Of a stretch of 64,000 bases of DNA, positions 53,884 to 64,000 are shown piece after piece. The stretch is from NCBI GenBank assembly GCA_951394045.1, contig OX595986.1:2819534-2883533 (forward strand), in the 5' to 3' direction. The position numbers and the translations under genes are program-made. The notes below the pieces were generated by a model. The model did not search any database and was not told the origin of the DNA. It worked only from the letters and a program-made list of their open reading frames with translations. Within the stretch, counting starts at the first letter, position 1. Each line of letters begins with the position of its first letter. The stretch is from Nitzschia sp. DOCU1. Taxonomy: Eukaryota; Bacillariophyta; Bacillariophyceae; Bacillariales; Bacillariaceae.

Positions 53884-53935
53884 TAGATACGAGGGGCGAC
53901 ACGAGCATAAACTACTCTAGATTGCACTTTGACAT

Positions 53936-56900
53936 TTAAGACCCGCTCTTGTTTGGTACATGCAGAACCTTGCCGATGGCCTCGAGTAGGAAACTAAATT
54001 GCACCTCTCTCCACTTCCCAAATAGTGGGTGGGTACGAAATGCTTGGGCTGGGGCCCGAGCAGAGTCCAGGCCATGCAAAAATTTCGCAGTGGCCACGGC
54101 GGTATAGTCCAGGAAGTTGGAATCACCCAAGATAGGTGTATTCTCCGAGCCTGAAGGCGCTTGTTTCGCCAGAACTGGGAGGTCTCGCATCAGTGCAAAC
54201 ATATCATTTTCGAGTTCCCGGTGTCGTACCTTAAAGAAAGTTTCGGGAAGTATTCGTCGAGACTCCTTTTCGGTCTCTTCTGCCAACCCTTGGTTAAAAT
54301 AAGCGCCCATTAATTCTTGAAACTTTCGCAGACTTTGCGACTTGCCAGAAGGAAGCTGCACTGGCTCACCGTCGTCCACTTTGCCCGCCGTGCAAACCAA
54401 ATCCAAAATATGGTTGATGTCGAGGACTTTCCCCGCTCCAGAGCGGATTGAGGCCGTGAAAGACTCGTGCAGTGTGTCGATGAGATTTTCAGCACAAGCC
54501 TCAAAGTCAGGACTGGTAAAGAACGAGCATCCTTTTTCTGATATCTTTACCAGAATCACTCTTCCCATGTTGCTGGTATCGAGCGCAAGTTCAAGTTCAC
54601 CCATGTACTGCAACCTTCGGAGGGCAGCAAATACATGTCGTGGTTCGGCGGATGGTCCAAGGGCATTCGCGCATTTCGCGACTGAAAATTCGTATGACCC
54701 TTGGCTGTAGGCAAGAAACTGTCGTTGAAAGCCCCGTGGATTGGAAGACCCTACTTGATCTTCCTTCTCCTCCCCAATGGGAGGCTCAAGACATGTGGCC
54801 ACCTTGAGGATGCAGGCTGCGATTGGTTCCTTTTCAGCTAGTCTCGTCAATGAGCGCTTCTTCAGTGCAATTGTCGCATGATTGTAATTGAAACCCTCCA
54901 CATGAAGCAACGGGTTGTCACCACCGTGCTGCTCAAGAATTGATAAGAGGGTTTCGATCGTCTCTACCTTGCAGTCGCATTCCAATACAAGGACCTCAGC
55001 AGGGAGGGCAACGTTCAAAGAATGGATGCCTTCTCTTGTGGTGCTGCCGATCACAAATCTCTTCATCCCATGTAATAGCGCTCGTATTTGGCTTTTGGAA
55101 ATGTAGTTGGAATGTACGAGTGAATGCCTGATCGGAATCTCCTCCATGGTTGGTAAAGCAATCGCTCGGGCTTGTCGGCCGTCTCGTCCAGCGCGACCAA
55201 TCTCCTGCAAATAGTGCTCCGGTGAGGACGAAAGATACAAATGGACGATCCCTTCGACGTCTGCCTTATCAATACCCATTCCAAAAGCAACGGTTGCCAC
55301 GCAAATTCTTGCTTTTCCTCTCATGAACTATGAAAGAGTTTGATTAGGAGGTGAGAAATTGCAACCCCGGAGAAACGGGACATGGAGCTGTGACACGTAC
55401 CCTGCTTTGCGCTTTGCTTCGAGCCGATGCATCCATACCGCCATGGTACATGACTACGCCGCCGTTGACACCTGCAGCTGTGAGAGACTCTGCGACAACT
55501 TCAGTATCGCGTTGGCGCCAAACATAAACAATTACAGATCCTTTCGCCAGAAGTCCAGTATAGCGACATTTATCCGATCGCTTTCCAGATGACTTTGGCT
55601 TGAGAATTTTGGAAAGCTAAAAGTACAGACAACAGGTGTGAGCGGGGATTGAGAGAGCTTTTAAAACCCCTAGTCCCATTTTGAATCCACTTACCATGTC
55701 AAGCCTCTCTTCGTGGTTGGCCACGAACTCACAGCTTACGTCGATGTTGTCACGCGCCTTGTCAATGACCAAGATGTTTTCATTTTCCAGTGGGTTCTCG
55801 CAATCATCTTCGCAATCCTGCTTCGCGATGCCAAGTGTATGGCTAATATCTTGAATGACTCTGGGGCCAGCTGTCGCCGTCACGGCTAAAACACTTTTTG
55901 GTTGCATCAAGCGCAGGAGCCCTTTGAACCGCAAGAAACAAGGCCGGAAATTGTGGGCCCACTGACTAACACAATGCGCCTCGTCAATACAAAGAAGAGA
56001 AATCTCAGGAAACTTTCTTTCCTGCTGTTGGGTTTCGGGGTTCCATTTCGTGGCAAACAACCGACGAAACGAAGGGCTAGTAAGCCGCTCTGGCGACACG
56101 AAAAGGAGTTTGATGCGTTTCCGGACAATATCATCAATGATTGCTGCGGTAGCAGCGGCTGAAATGGAACCCGAGAGTGTGGCTGCCGGTATGCGAGGGG
56201 GTAAAGAGCGCAATTGATCCTGTAGAGGTAACAAAGTGAGTCATTTCACTGAGCTGATATTAGTCAAACTTGACAACCTTGCGTACCTGAATTAACGAAA
56301 TCAGAGGCGACACAACCACACAGACCCCATCCATCAAGGCAGCTGGCAAGGCGTAGCACAACGACTTTCCGAATCCGGTAGGCGCCACCAACAGGCTTTT
56401 CTTGCCAGACAGACATCTCTCAATCGCCCATTCCTGCCCATCTCGGAACTGTTTGTGCCCAAACACCGATTTGAGAGTTTTTAGAAGTTTCGATGAAGCG
56501 TCATCATCGGAATCGTCTTCCATTGCTTCGCTTCCTTTCTCATTGTCCTCCATTTCAGAGTCAATGCCATTATTATCGACATGCATGTCCTTGTCACCAA
56601 ATAGCTCCAGTTCTTCTTCCGAAGAATCGTCATCGGAAGAGTCTCCGTCGCTATCGCTGTCATCACTATCCAACAACTCAATCTCCGCTGCCTCTCCTCC
56701 TTTTGCTGGTTGACTCCTTGTTGCGTCGGCCGTATCTTTCTCATCGTCGTCATCAGGATACGGTACTGCACTTGCAATTTCATCTCGCGCCCAAAGAGCC
56801 AGCCGCATCAATAGCTGAGGCTTGTTGCCGGTCTTGTTTAATCGCCGCCGAGCGGCCTCGTCTCGTAGTTCGGGAACGGTCAAATTCTTGAACCGATCCA

Positions 56901-58554
56901 CGTGGGCCGCCACTTGACGGGCGATAAAGCTCGAGTGCGACGAATTGTCAGCTACCACTTGACGTGCGGCTTGCAGAGTATCTTCGGCCCATTCAAAGTG
57001 ATCACACTGTTCTCCTCTTGGCAAAGAACACGCATAAAACTTGCGTCCCTTGTTGCCTTTGGTATTCTTCTTGACAACGATTAGTTTGCAAGGACGCTGG
57101 TGTCGCGTGCAAAGAGGCACAGCGGTTGTTTCGACCAAAGAAGCATCTTTCTTTTTGGTTGATGGATTCTTCTTTGTCTTGGCACCCGTCTTGTCCCCAA
57201 AATACACACCATCCAAGTAGTCATCCATTGGATCCAATCCGGTCATGCGCGACACATATGCCTGCCCGTGGTTGGAACCAGTAGTAGCCTTTGGCATTTG
57301 GATTTCAGAATTGTCGTCGGAATCTTGATCGTTGTTGGCTTTGTGGAAGCCGTCCTGATGGTGGTTGTATTTGCTGAATTTGCCTCGCCACTTTGATTTC
57401 TTGTTGCGGGCTCCTCGACAAGCACCCGCACTATTTCTGAGATTGAGACGAACAAAGTTGTCATTGGCACTGCGCCGTTTGCCAGCGATGGGATGGGACA
57501 GTGGTGCTGCTGTAGTGGTGGTGGGGACAGATCTTGGCTGGATAGTAGTAGTAGTGACAGCCGCGGTTTTAACATTGGCAGGTTTTGATAGCTTTGCTTG
57601 TACAAGATTTTTAGTCATTGTTTCAGGAGCAGCAGAACTGTGCGACTGGGCCTCCTCCAAAGTAGCAAGGGCGGAAGTAGGTGGTGGTGGGAGAGCGGAA
57701 TACGTTTCATCCTCCATTTCTGTTGCATCCTCTCTTGTCGCTGCCGGAGAATCCATCGTGGATTGTGGCGGCAAGAGATTAGATTTCGTAACGGCAGTTC
57801 GTGAAAGCGATTCGTGTCGTCTACTGGACTTTCGACCCAGTTGCAATCCAATACTGCAGAGGCTGGTGGTGTCTTTGGTTGCCACAGCTTGTACCGTAGT
57901 CTCCAGCTCTACAGGCTTGACCATGGAAGCATCCTTGGAGGTCGGAATAGCAACGTCCCCACTCTCTGTGACCTGGAACGTGTCATGGTTTGGAGTGGCA
58001 ACTTTATGCATCGAGACTGTTATAGAAGTCGCCAGAGAGTCGGCGCCATGGATGTCACTGCTGCTCTGGGTACCAAAGTCAATGGTATGATCAATCCCTA
58101 AAGGTTTCAATGGTGGTGTTGATAGCAACAATGACTTTGATTTCAAGGTCTCTTTTGATTTGGACGACGATTCTTTGGTTTTGTTTGCCTTTTTTACCAG
58201 GGGTCGAGGGACCGCTTTGCGAAAGGTGGGAGCCGCTGCCAGACCCCCACGAAATGCCAGAGCATCTGGGGGACGAGCAGGCTTTAGCACAGACAACGAA
58301 TTCGGCTTGTGAGGGAAGACTCCAAAGGACGACGAAGACGAAAGTGGGGCCTCCTGAGGTTGTTGTTGCTGCGCTGTTTTGAGGCGTTTCTTGGCAGATG
58401 ACTTCTTCTTGGGATCATCGTCCAAGAGTTGCTCGAGACGACGAACCGTGGCCGTTTTCAGAGGCGGTGCGGCTTGTTTGGCAAGAGCCACATATTTATT
58501 GGTGGTCACACTAGCCAGGGGTCGTTTCCGTCCTTCCTTTTGATTGTGATTCAT
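53936..58554 (-). CDS. RecQ helicase with GRF zinc finger and SAP domain
   Basis: Four exons (58554-56287, 56219-55695, 55616-55401, 55327-53936) with introns of 67, 78 and 73 bp give 1,466 aa. A long Lys/Ser/Thr-rich region (1-470) precedes a GRF-type zinc finger (Cys482 to ~525, LCTRHQRPCK, GRKFYACSLPRGEQCDHFEW). A SAP motif follows (about 557-589, LTVPELRDEAARRRLNKTGNK), then an acidic stretch. The helicase core shows the FRDGQ Q-motif, Walker A APTGFGKS (724-731), DEAHC, SAT-like TATA, the YHGGM and motif VI QEIGRAGRDG. The C-terminus has RQC-like and helical sequence. Role: DNA unwinding in repair and recombination; the N-terminal fingers probably bind DNA or partners. Confidence 0.92.
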
Positions 58555-59081
58555 AATAGTATGCGGATACTTTTTAGGAAAGCAATGCTGCAGATGTTTG
58601 ACTACCACGCAAGCAAACGAATGAACTCGATGTCGTTTCTTCAAAAGGTGCACGATACTACTACCGCTAAAGGACGCAATACGCTTGTGTAATCATGGAC
58701 GGGATGGGTCTCGTTGTGTCATTGTTGTTGAGTTTTGGTGGTCATCGAGGTCAGTGGGAGCATTCGTCGTTGTCGTCCGTGTGTCTCCCGTCGATAAGAG
58801 GAAGAAAATTTGGCGCGAACATATATTGACCAAGCCGACTAAAGTTGACTTCTTGGATCCACAAACGATTGGATTTTGCCGCCGACGAGACACAGACGGC
58901 GCACTATCTCTATCGCCAAAACTCATCTTCTCAATTGACAATAGAGAGAGATGTCAGTGTGAAGTGGGGGGTTGGTTCATTCCACTGTCATATTGCGGTC
59001 GGAAAGGATGGATGCTTGCTTCATTCCACAACAATAGATAGGAGGAAGTAGTACATTCATGACAGGTTGGAGTAAAGAAGA
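58555..59081. promoter_or_regulatory. Divergent promoter region RecQ/DTW gene
   Basis: 527 bp between the start codons of the two divergent genes. A short frame is open upstream of the RecQ ATG to 58653 but lacks an ATG. No element identified. Confidence 0.4.
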
Positions 59082-60188
59082 ATGAAGATGATTCCTTCAG
59101 TGGTGGGAATGACGGGATTTCTGTCCCTATCAACATCTGGTCACCGCCTGGCGTTTGTCGTTCGACGATCAAGGTTGCATCCACAGCAGTGCTGGTACAA
59201 GCAGCACAATCCATACATTCACACAAGATGTTCCACTTCTTCATCCTCGCCTTGCACGCTATCGGCATCTCCCAAAGCCATCGTTGAAGACGACGAATGT
59301 TTCCAGGAAGATTTCTTTTTAAGACAAGTCGAACAGACAGTCCACAAGGTACTATCTTCGCATTCCCATCTCCAAGAAAAAGACGACATTTTGACTCTTC
59401 CACGCCAAGATCGAGAGGCACTGGGGATCGCTCGTCATTTAATGGAGCGCCTACAAGCTTTTGGTCGTAGCCAGGATTGTCCAAAATGTTGGATGCAACG
59501 CGCTCATTGCATTTGTAATCAATGTCCTCCTGTTCCATTGCAGAGTTTGCCGCTACGACGCATCTTTTTGGTCATGCATCACAAGGAAATTGCTCTCAAA
59601 GTAGACACGGCCAAGTTGATTCTGGCAGCCTTTCCTCAAGAATGTCGATTGGTAGTAGCCGGCATTGGTCCCGAGTATCAAGACAGCATGGCGGAACTCA
59701 TGGAGGCTTTGCAGAATAGCGCAAGTTTGGTTTTGTTTCCAGACGAAAATGCCGTTACGTATCAAGAACTGGTGGGGGAAAGTAATGAAAGTGGGGGTGT
59801 ACACACTACTAAGATACCGGACTTGGGCTGGGATTTGATTGTGCTAGATGGTACTTGGGTACAGGCCCGCAAGTTCTACAAACGATATTTCACTGATAGC
59901 CCCGCCAGTCGCGTCCAGCTCTCAGACGAGGCAGTGCAAGCCTTGAGTCTGGATGATGAAAATAATAATGGAGGAGATGGTCATCAATTGCGTCGACATG
60001 TCATAAGTTGGCGACAGATTGGAACCTTTGAAGCCACACGACTCTTTTTACGCGATGTGGCTCGATTTCATCATCCTGGCGAAGACAGTGTATGGTCCAA
60101 GATTCAAGTCTATCAAACGATTGCCAATAATGCCGCTCGTCGGGAACTGGGGCCTCCTCGAGTATCACCGTCGTCAAAATCGTCGTGA
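59082..60188 (+). CDS. DTW-domain tRNA aminocarboxypropyltransferase (TapT/DTWD-like)
   Basis: A single exon, 368 aa. The N-terminal ~70 residues are Ser/Arg/His-rich with few acids, possibly an organelle presequence. The DTW domain follows: CPKCWMQRAHCIC, LVMHHKEIALKVDTAKL, the diagnostic LDGTWVQARK, and the end SWRQIGTFEATRLFLRDV. Family knowledge: these enzymes add a 3-amino-3-carboxypropyl group from S-adenosylmethionine to uridine in tRNA (acp3U). The Asp-Gly-Thr-Trp motif is intact, so activity is likely. An alternative start at 59088 is possible. The stop is 95 bp from that of the convergent RND gene. Confidence 0.9.
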   Translation: MKMIPSVVGMTGFLSLSTSGHRLAFVVRRSRLHPQQCWYKQHNPYIHTRCSTSSSSPCTLSASPKAIVEDDECFQEDFFLRQVEQTVHKVLSSHSHLQEKDDILTLPRQDREALGIARHLMERLQAFGRSQDCPKCWMQRAHCICNQCPPVPLQSLPLRRIFLVMHHKEIALKVDTAKLILAAFPQECRLVVAGIGPEYQDSMAELMEALQNSASLVLFPDENAVTYQELVGESNESGGVHTTKIPDLGWDLIVLDGTWVQARKFYKRYFTDSPASRVQLSDEAVQALSLDDENNNGGDGHQLRRHVISWRQIGTFEATRLFLRDVARFHHPGEDSVWSKIQVYQTIANNAARRELGPPRVSPSSKSS

Positions 60189-60283
60189 CAATGACTGAAT
60201 AAAATAGTAGAATTGCTGGTGTAGTTATCCTATTTCATTTGGTTTTGTTTGGTTTTAGTCTTGTGCCCAAGCAGCAGAATCAA

Positions 60284-63200
60284 CTACTCAATAAAACTCG
60301 GTCGCATCTTGGCAGTCACCTGTGTTTCGTCGTTGGCCTTTTTTGCGGTTTCTCCATTCCCCTTTTCTGCAACTTCTGCTTTCTTGCATCCACCCATCAG
60401 ATAGTCCATCGTCTCTGTTGGGTGGTTGGGACCCATGCATTCTGCCATTGTCAGAAAGACAACAAAGGATCCCACCGAAGCTTGGACAATTGTCATAAAG
60501 AGGATCAAAGCAAACTTCTGGAAGAAGGTAATAATTGTGAAAAGCATAATGACCGCAGCAGCAATGGTAGTAAAGGCGGCAGCCAAGATGGAGGGACCCA
60601 TTTGGATCAACGCGTGCTTGGTACGCTCCGTTCGAGAGTGCTCGCCTTTCCAATGGGCGTAACTATGCGTGAAGTGAATGACAAAATCCACAGACACACC
60701 AATCAAAATGGCAAAACAAATGGACTCCAAGAATCCTAGCGTCCAACCGAAAGCAACGAGGGTAGCAGTGACTGCAGTCAACACATAGGCAATGCTGATG
60801 ATCGCGAATGTGGTCAATACAAATGATTTCGATGAAAATAGAATGACGAGGGCGGCTGCGCCAAGTGCAATACCGGCAGACCCGTAGGCACTTGAGAGCA
60901 TTTGTCCGTTCGTGTCGTACCACCAAAAGTCCATAGAGGAGAAGAAGGCATTGTTGACGCCACTTGGTGCATTCTCGGTCATGTTCAAAAACCAATCCTC
61001 GATACGGTGCCATTCGTCGTCAAGGTCGTCAAATGGACTATCCCATCGCACACGACTTGCAAAGTCGAAATAGATTACTTTGACCTTGCCATTATTGGAA
61101 AGTACCCGCGTGTCCTCTACCAGTTGACTCCATGCGATCATACAATCATGGAAATTTTCCTCCGGGATCGGAATGCTTGTCGCACCCCCACAGTTGACTG
61201 TGTAAGCTTCGTCGGGGATGTCAGAAGCTGCCTCGCTTTCCACCCAGGAAGCAAACGTTTCAAACGGGCATTGGTATCCTTCCACAGGAACGTCCGCCCA
61301 TTCTTGTTCCAAAAGAGAAGGGCAGAAGGAGACCAAGAAGGCTTGAGCTTCCGCCGAAGAAGGGTCAAAACTACTGTCGAGAACAAGTTGAGACCACTCC
61401 GCCGGGTCGTCTACGGGTACGGAAATGTTACAAAACGGATCATTAGATCACCAAAACTCGCACTGGCCCTCTCTAGTGAGAGGGCTTGGGGACAATTTCT
61501 TCCGGAACTTACTCTGATTTCCCGTGTCTGCTGGAATAAGACCGAGTCCAACTGAGACCGTACTTCCCCCAGACTTTTGCAACACATCATACAGAAGTAA
61601 TTTACGCCACGCTGGAATCAAGAATTAGTGAGCTTCATGATACACTCGACTAACCTGGTAGCGGTTTCTTGCATTTTATGCACTCTTACCGTAGTTCTGC
61701 TCGTATTCATTGTCTTCGTCCAGAATTCGAACATCCGCCGAAGTCGGAAGTTCGAGTGTCGTTGCAACGTAGATGCAGACTCCAAGACAAGCAGCACATA
61801 CCGCAAAAAAGATCCATCGAAATCGGTGAAGAAAGTGATGAAAAGCAAGCAAGATGCGACGAATCAAACTTTGCTTATTCTCGTCGTCGTCGTCATCGCT
61901 CGATCCTTCTGTCCCGTGGCAGCAATGGCAGGCAACGCAGCAGTTGCTTGTTCCAGCTTGCAGCCTTCGATCGTAAATGCACAAGGCCGGAAACACCAAC
62001 AGGATACACAAAAGGTAGTCGAACATGATCAACAAGCCACAGAAAATGGCGAAGAGCTTGATCGGGGCAACGGGGCAAATGGCAGTTCCGAAAAAGGCAA
62101 TGGCGGTTGTGATAGTCGTCAAGAACGTGGCAGTAGCTGCATCAGGGAGTGCCAAGGCGGCAATTGCCTGTGTGCTGGCACTGGGATGGGTGATTCTAGC
62201 GTTTTTCCACTTGTCTGTCACAACAAAAACATTGTCAGCACCCAACGCAAAGACAACAAAGACCCCAATGAAGTTCAGAAAAGGAAAAAACTCTAATTGC
62301 CCAATGAAGGTGTACACAAAGTACGACAATGGGAAAGTCAAGATGATTTGCAAGAGACCAATAATCGTGATGAAAGGACTCCTGGTGTGCACTATCATTG
62401 CCAATGTGGTGATGAAAGCAGAACCGCAAGCCAACGCCATGTCGCGCCCCACGGCACTATCCGCATATTTTTGGTCAAAGTCCTCATATTGAGTATCGTA
62501 TGCGCCATAGATCTTGCTTGATCCACGATCAAAAGAATCGACAATGTCATACATATCATCCACGTGCTCTTCTAAAGTTGCAAAGATTGACGACGAGTAC
62601 ATCATTGCCATCGTTGTGTCAAAGTTCGCTTCAACCAACGTTGGAGAGAAACCGACGGGACAAGAAGCAGGAAATTCAAAGTCTCCATTGGGATCGTATG
62701 CCACCTTCAAATCGGCCGCACAACGAGCCCAATCAGTTTCGACCTTCTCCTGGTACTGCGCCCACTCCTTACTAAGCTCATCGCATTCCAAATCAAAGCC
62801 ATCGGTGATCATCAAGCGAGCATACAGCACCACTGAGTAGGGCGGAAGGCAGCCTTCGTCGCAACCGAAGCACAAACCATTCTTTTCCAGAACCGCTTGG
62901 GTGTTAAGCTCTGCCACGCAAAGGTCTCGAAGGAGATCAGGGTCCATGATGGTATCTTGCTTGCTTTCAGATCTCCAGATGGGCCACAAGTGAGTCTCCT
63001 GCTCCAACCTGGTCCAGTTAGTGTACCAGCTAAGGTCACAGCCTTGAAGAGCACCCGAGTTCTGGAGCAAGCGATGGTCAAAATAAAAGGGTAGCTGACG
63101 CTCCACAGACTTGGGTTTTCTGGTGGTTCCGGATGAAATAGTCAATCGACGACGGTCCTCGCCTTCTGCGTCCGAGCCAATATAATCCGTCTCCCAACCA

Positions 63201-63649
63201 GGCTGCACATTGTTCAACAAGTCATTCCAAGCAGCAGTTCCTCCATAAAAGAGATAGTCACTGTATCCCTCCACAAGCATAAGTTGTGTCTGACGGTCTG
63301 CAATTAAAGTTCCCCTAGTTTGCCACCCAGCATTATCCACGGAAGGGTCAAAACCACCCAAAGTCATGGCCAAGCCGGAGATCACAAAAGTGACGAGGAG
63401 AGCCGTCCACAGGTGGATCCAGGCAGTTCTCGCCATACGCTTGAATTGTCGGGCCCCAAAGCCGTCCATCTCGTCTTCATTCAAAATGCTCTCCCTTTTC
63501 TTCAACTTCTTTGTCGGATATTCTTCGTCACTGGAAGTCTCTTCAGAAGCCTCTTCTTCAACAGCATTTCCAGAAGATTCGTTTTCCGCGACTGCGGGTT
63601 CCTCCGGAGCGGGATCCGATTGCTCATCAGCACTGTCGGCCATGGTCAT
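60284..63649 (-). CDS. Patched/NPC1-like RND transporter with sterol-sensing domain
   Basis: Three exons: 63649-61690, 61611-61513 (a 99-nt exon) and 61410-60284, with introns of 78 and 102 bp, give 1,061 aa from the first ATG (63649). An acidic cytosolic N-terminus leads into one helix (HLWTALLVTFVISGLAMTL), a large Cys-rich lumenal loop, then the sterol-sensing helices including FALGADNVFV (the RND GxxxD motif). The second half repeats the plan with ILIGVSVDFVIHF. This two-half, 12-helix layout is that of Patched, NPC1 and dispatched proteins, which move lipids or sterols across membranes. The substrate in diatoms is unknown. Confidence 0.9.
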
Positions 63650-64000
63650 GTATCCAATCGGCTGTGTAATTCGTTGGCAGGAAATTTTACCGATTTCGTT
63701 GAAAGAATTGGGCACGGACGCAGATTTCCCCTCAGATTGTTCGTGTTCAATGCAAAACTGCAATCCTAACTCCAGCTTTGACGAGCTGTTTGTTTTGTCT
63801 CTGTCGTGGTAACCGAAAGTAAAATCAATGAGAAACCCAAGCGCTACTACTGCTTCAAAATCTGACGCAACAAAAAATTTCGGCCGATCGTTTGCTCGCG
63901 TCCTTCGCGATGTTGATGGGAAACGAAAAGATGTAGACAGTGATCCGGAAGATGTGACGGAGTAGTGGGACCAAACACGAGAAGAGGAAAGAATTTTGTG
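63650..64000. other. Right edge, upstream of the RND gene
   Basis: The promoter of the RND gene (minus). A small plus-strand ORF of 45 aa (63828-63965) is open but has no family and may be noise. Nothing else recognised before the window ends. Confidence 0.3.

Noticed and set aside
63828..63965. 45-codon plus ORF at the right edge
   Set aside because: Too short and without similarity; left only as a remark in the edge entry.
1..64000. tRNA and rRNA genes
   Set aside because: No GTTCGAATC-type T-loop in a plausible cloverleaf; the GTTCGA hits near 17634 and 40432 lie in coding sequence.

Overview
The window looks like nuclear DNA of a diatom, most likely a pennate species such as Phaeodactylum tricornutum (inference, not tested by search). 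Signs are about 30 closely packed protein genes on both strands, short GT-AG introns (nearly all 63-104 bp), and several preproteins that start with a signal peptide followed by a transit region with a conserved phenylalanine (diatom bipartite plastid targeting). Two of these carry an additional twin-arginine thylakoid signal. Coding follows the standard code. I found no rRNA, tRNA or CRISPR array.

Layout. 0.5-16.4 kb: ordinary gene-dense sequence with a four-helix membrane protein, a short-chain dehydrogenase, a Golgi-type sulfotransferase, plastid GrpE, an unrecognised acidic protein, the splicing factor USP39/Sad1, signal peptidase subunit SPC1, a plastid membrane protein, a thylakoid-lumen histidine phosphatase and a large STAND-like ATPase. 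A near-perfect 67-bp inverted repeat lies just upstream of SPC1. 16.5-23.1 kb: a decayed island holding two diverged, oppositely oriented copies of an ATP-grasp-like gene around a frameshifted and truncated ABC transporter, related AT-rich repeats on both flanks, and a (GTTT)66 microsatellite. 23.1-47.6 kb: a lumenal VOC protein, BRX1, an HMG-box protein, an ER-entering NDP-kinase-like protein, URB2, a LAMMER kinase, a TOM7-like protein, a polyQ protein with a 9-nt micro-exon, a small membrane protein, a degenerate SNF2-like protein and a kinesin-light-chain-type TPR protein. 47.8-50.8 kb: a 2,968-bp element bounded by TTAA and matching terminal inverted repeats, with one intact ORF, one gene broken in three frames and a 110-bp tandem repeat. 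51.5-64 kb: a CNNM transporter, a RecQ helicase with GRF zinc finger and SAP domain, a DTW-domain tRNA-modifying enzyme and a Patched/NPC1-like RND protein.

Most neighbours are functionally unrelated, as is usual in a eukaryote. Loose themes are ribosome biogenesis (BRX1, URB2), RNA processing (USP39, LAMMER kinase, DTW enzyme), protein targeting (SPC1, TOM7, GrpE) and the plastid. Many genes converge with gaps of only 10-100 bp. The most novel material is the TTAA element and the inverted-duplication island.
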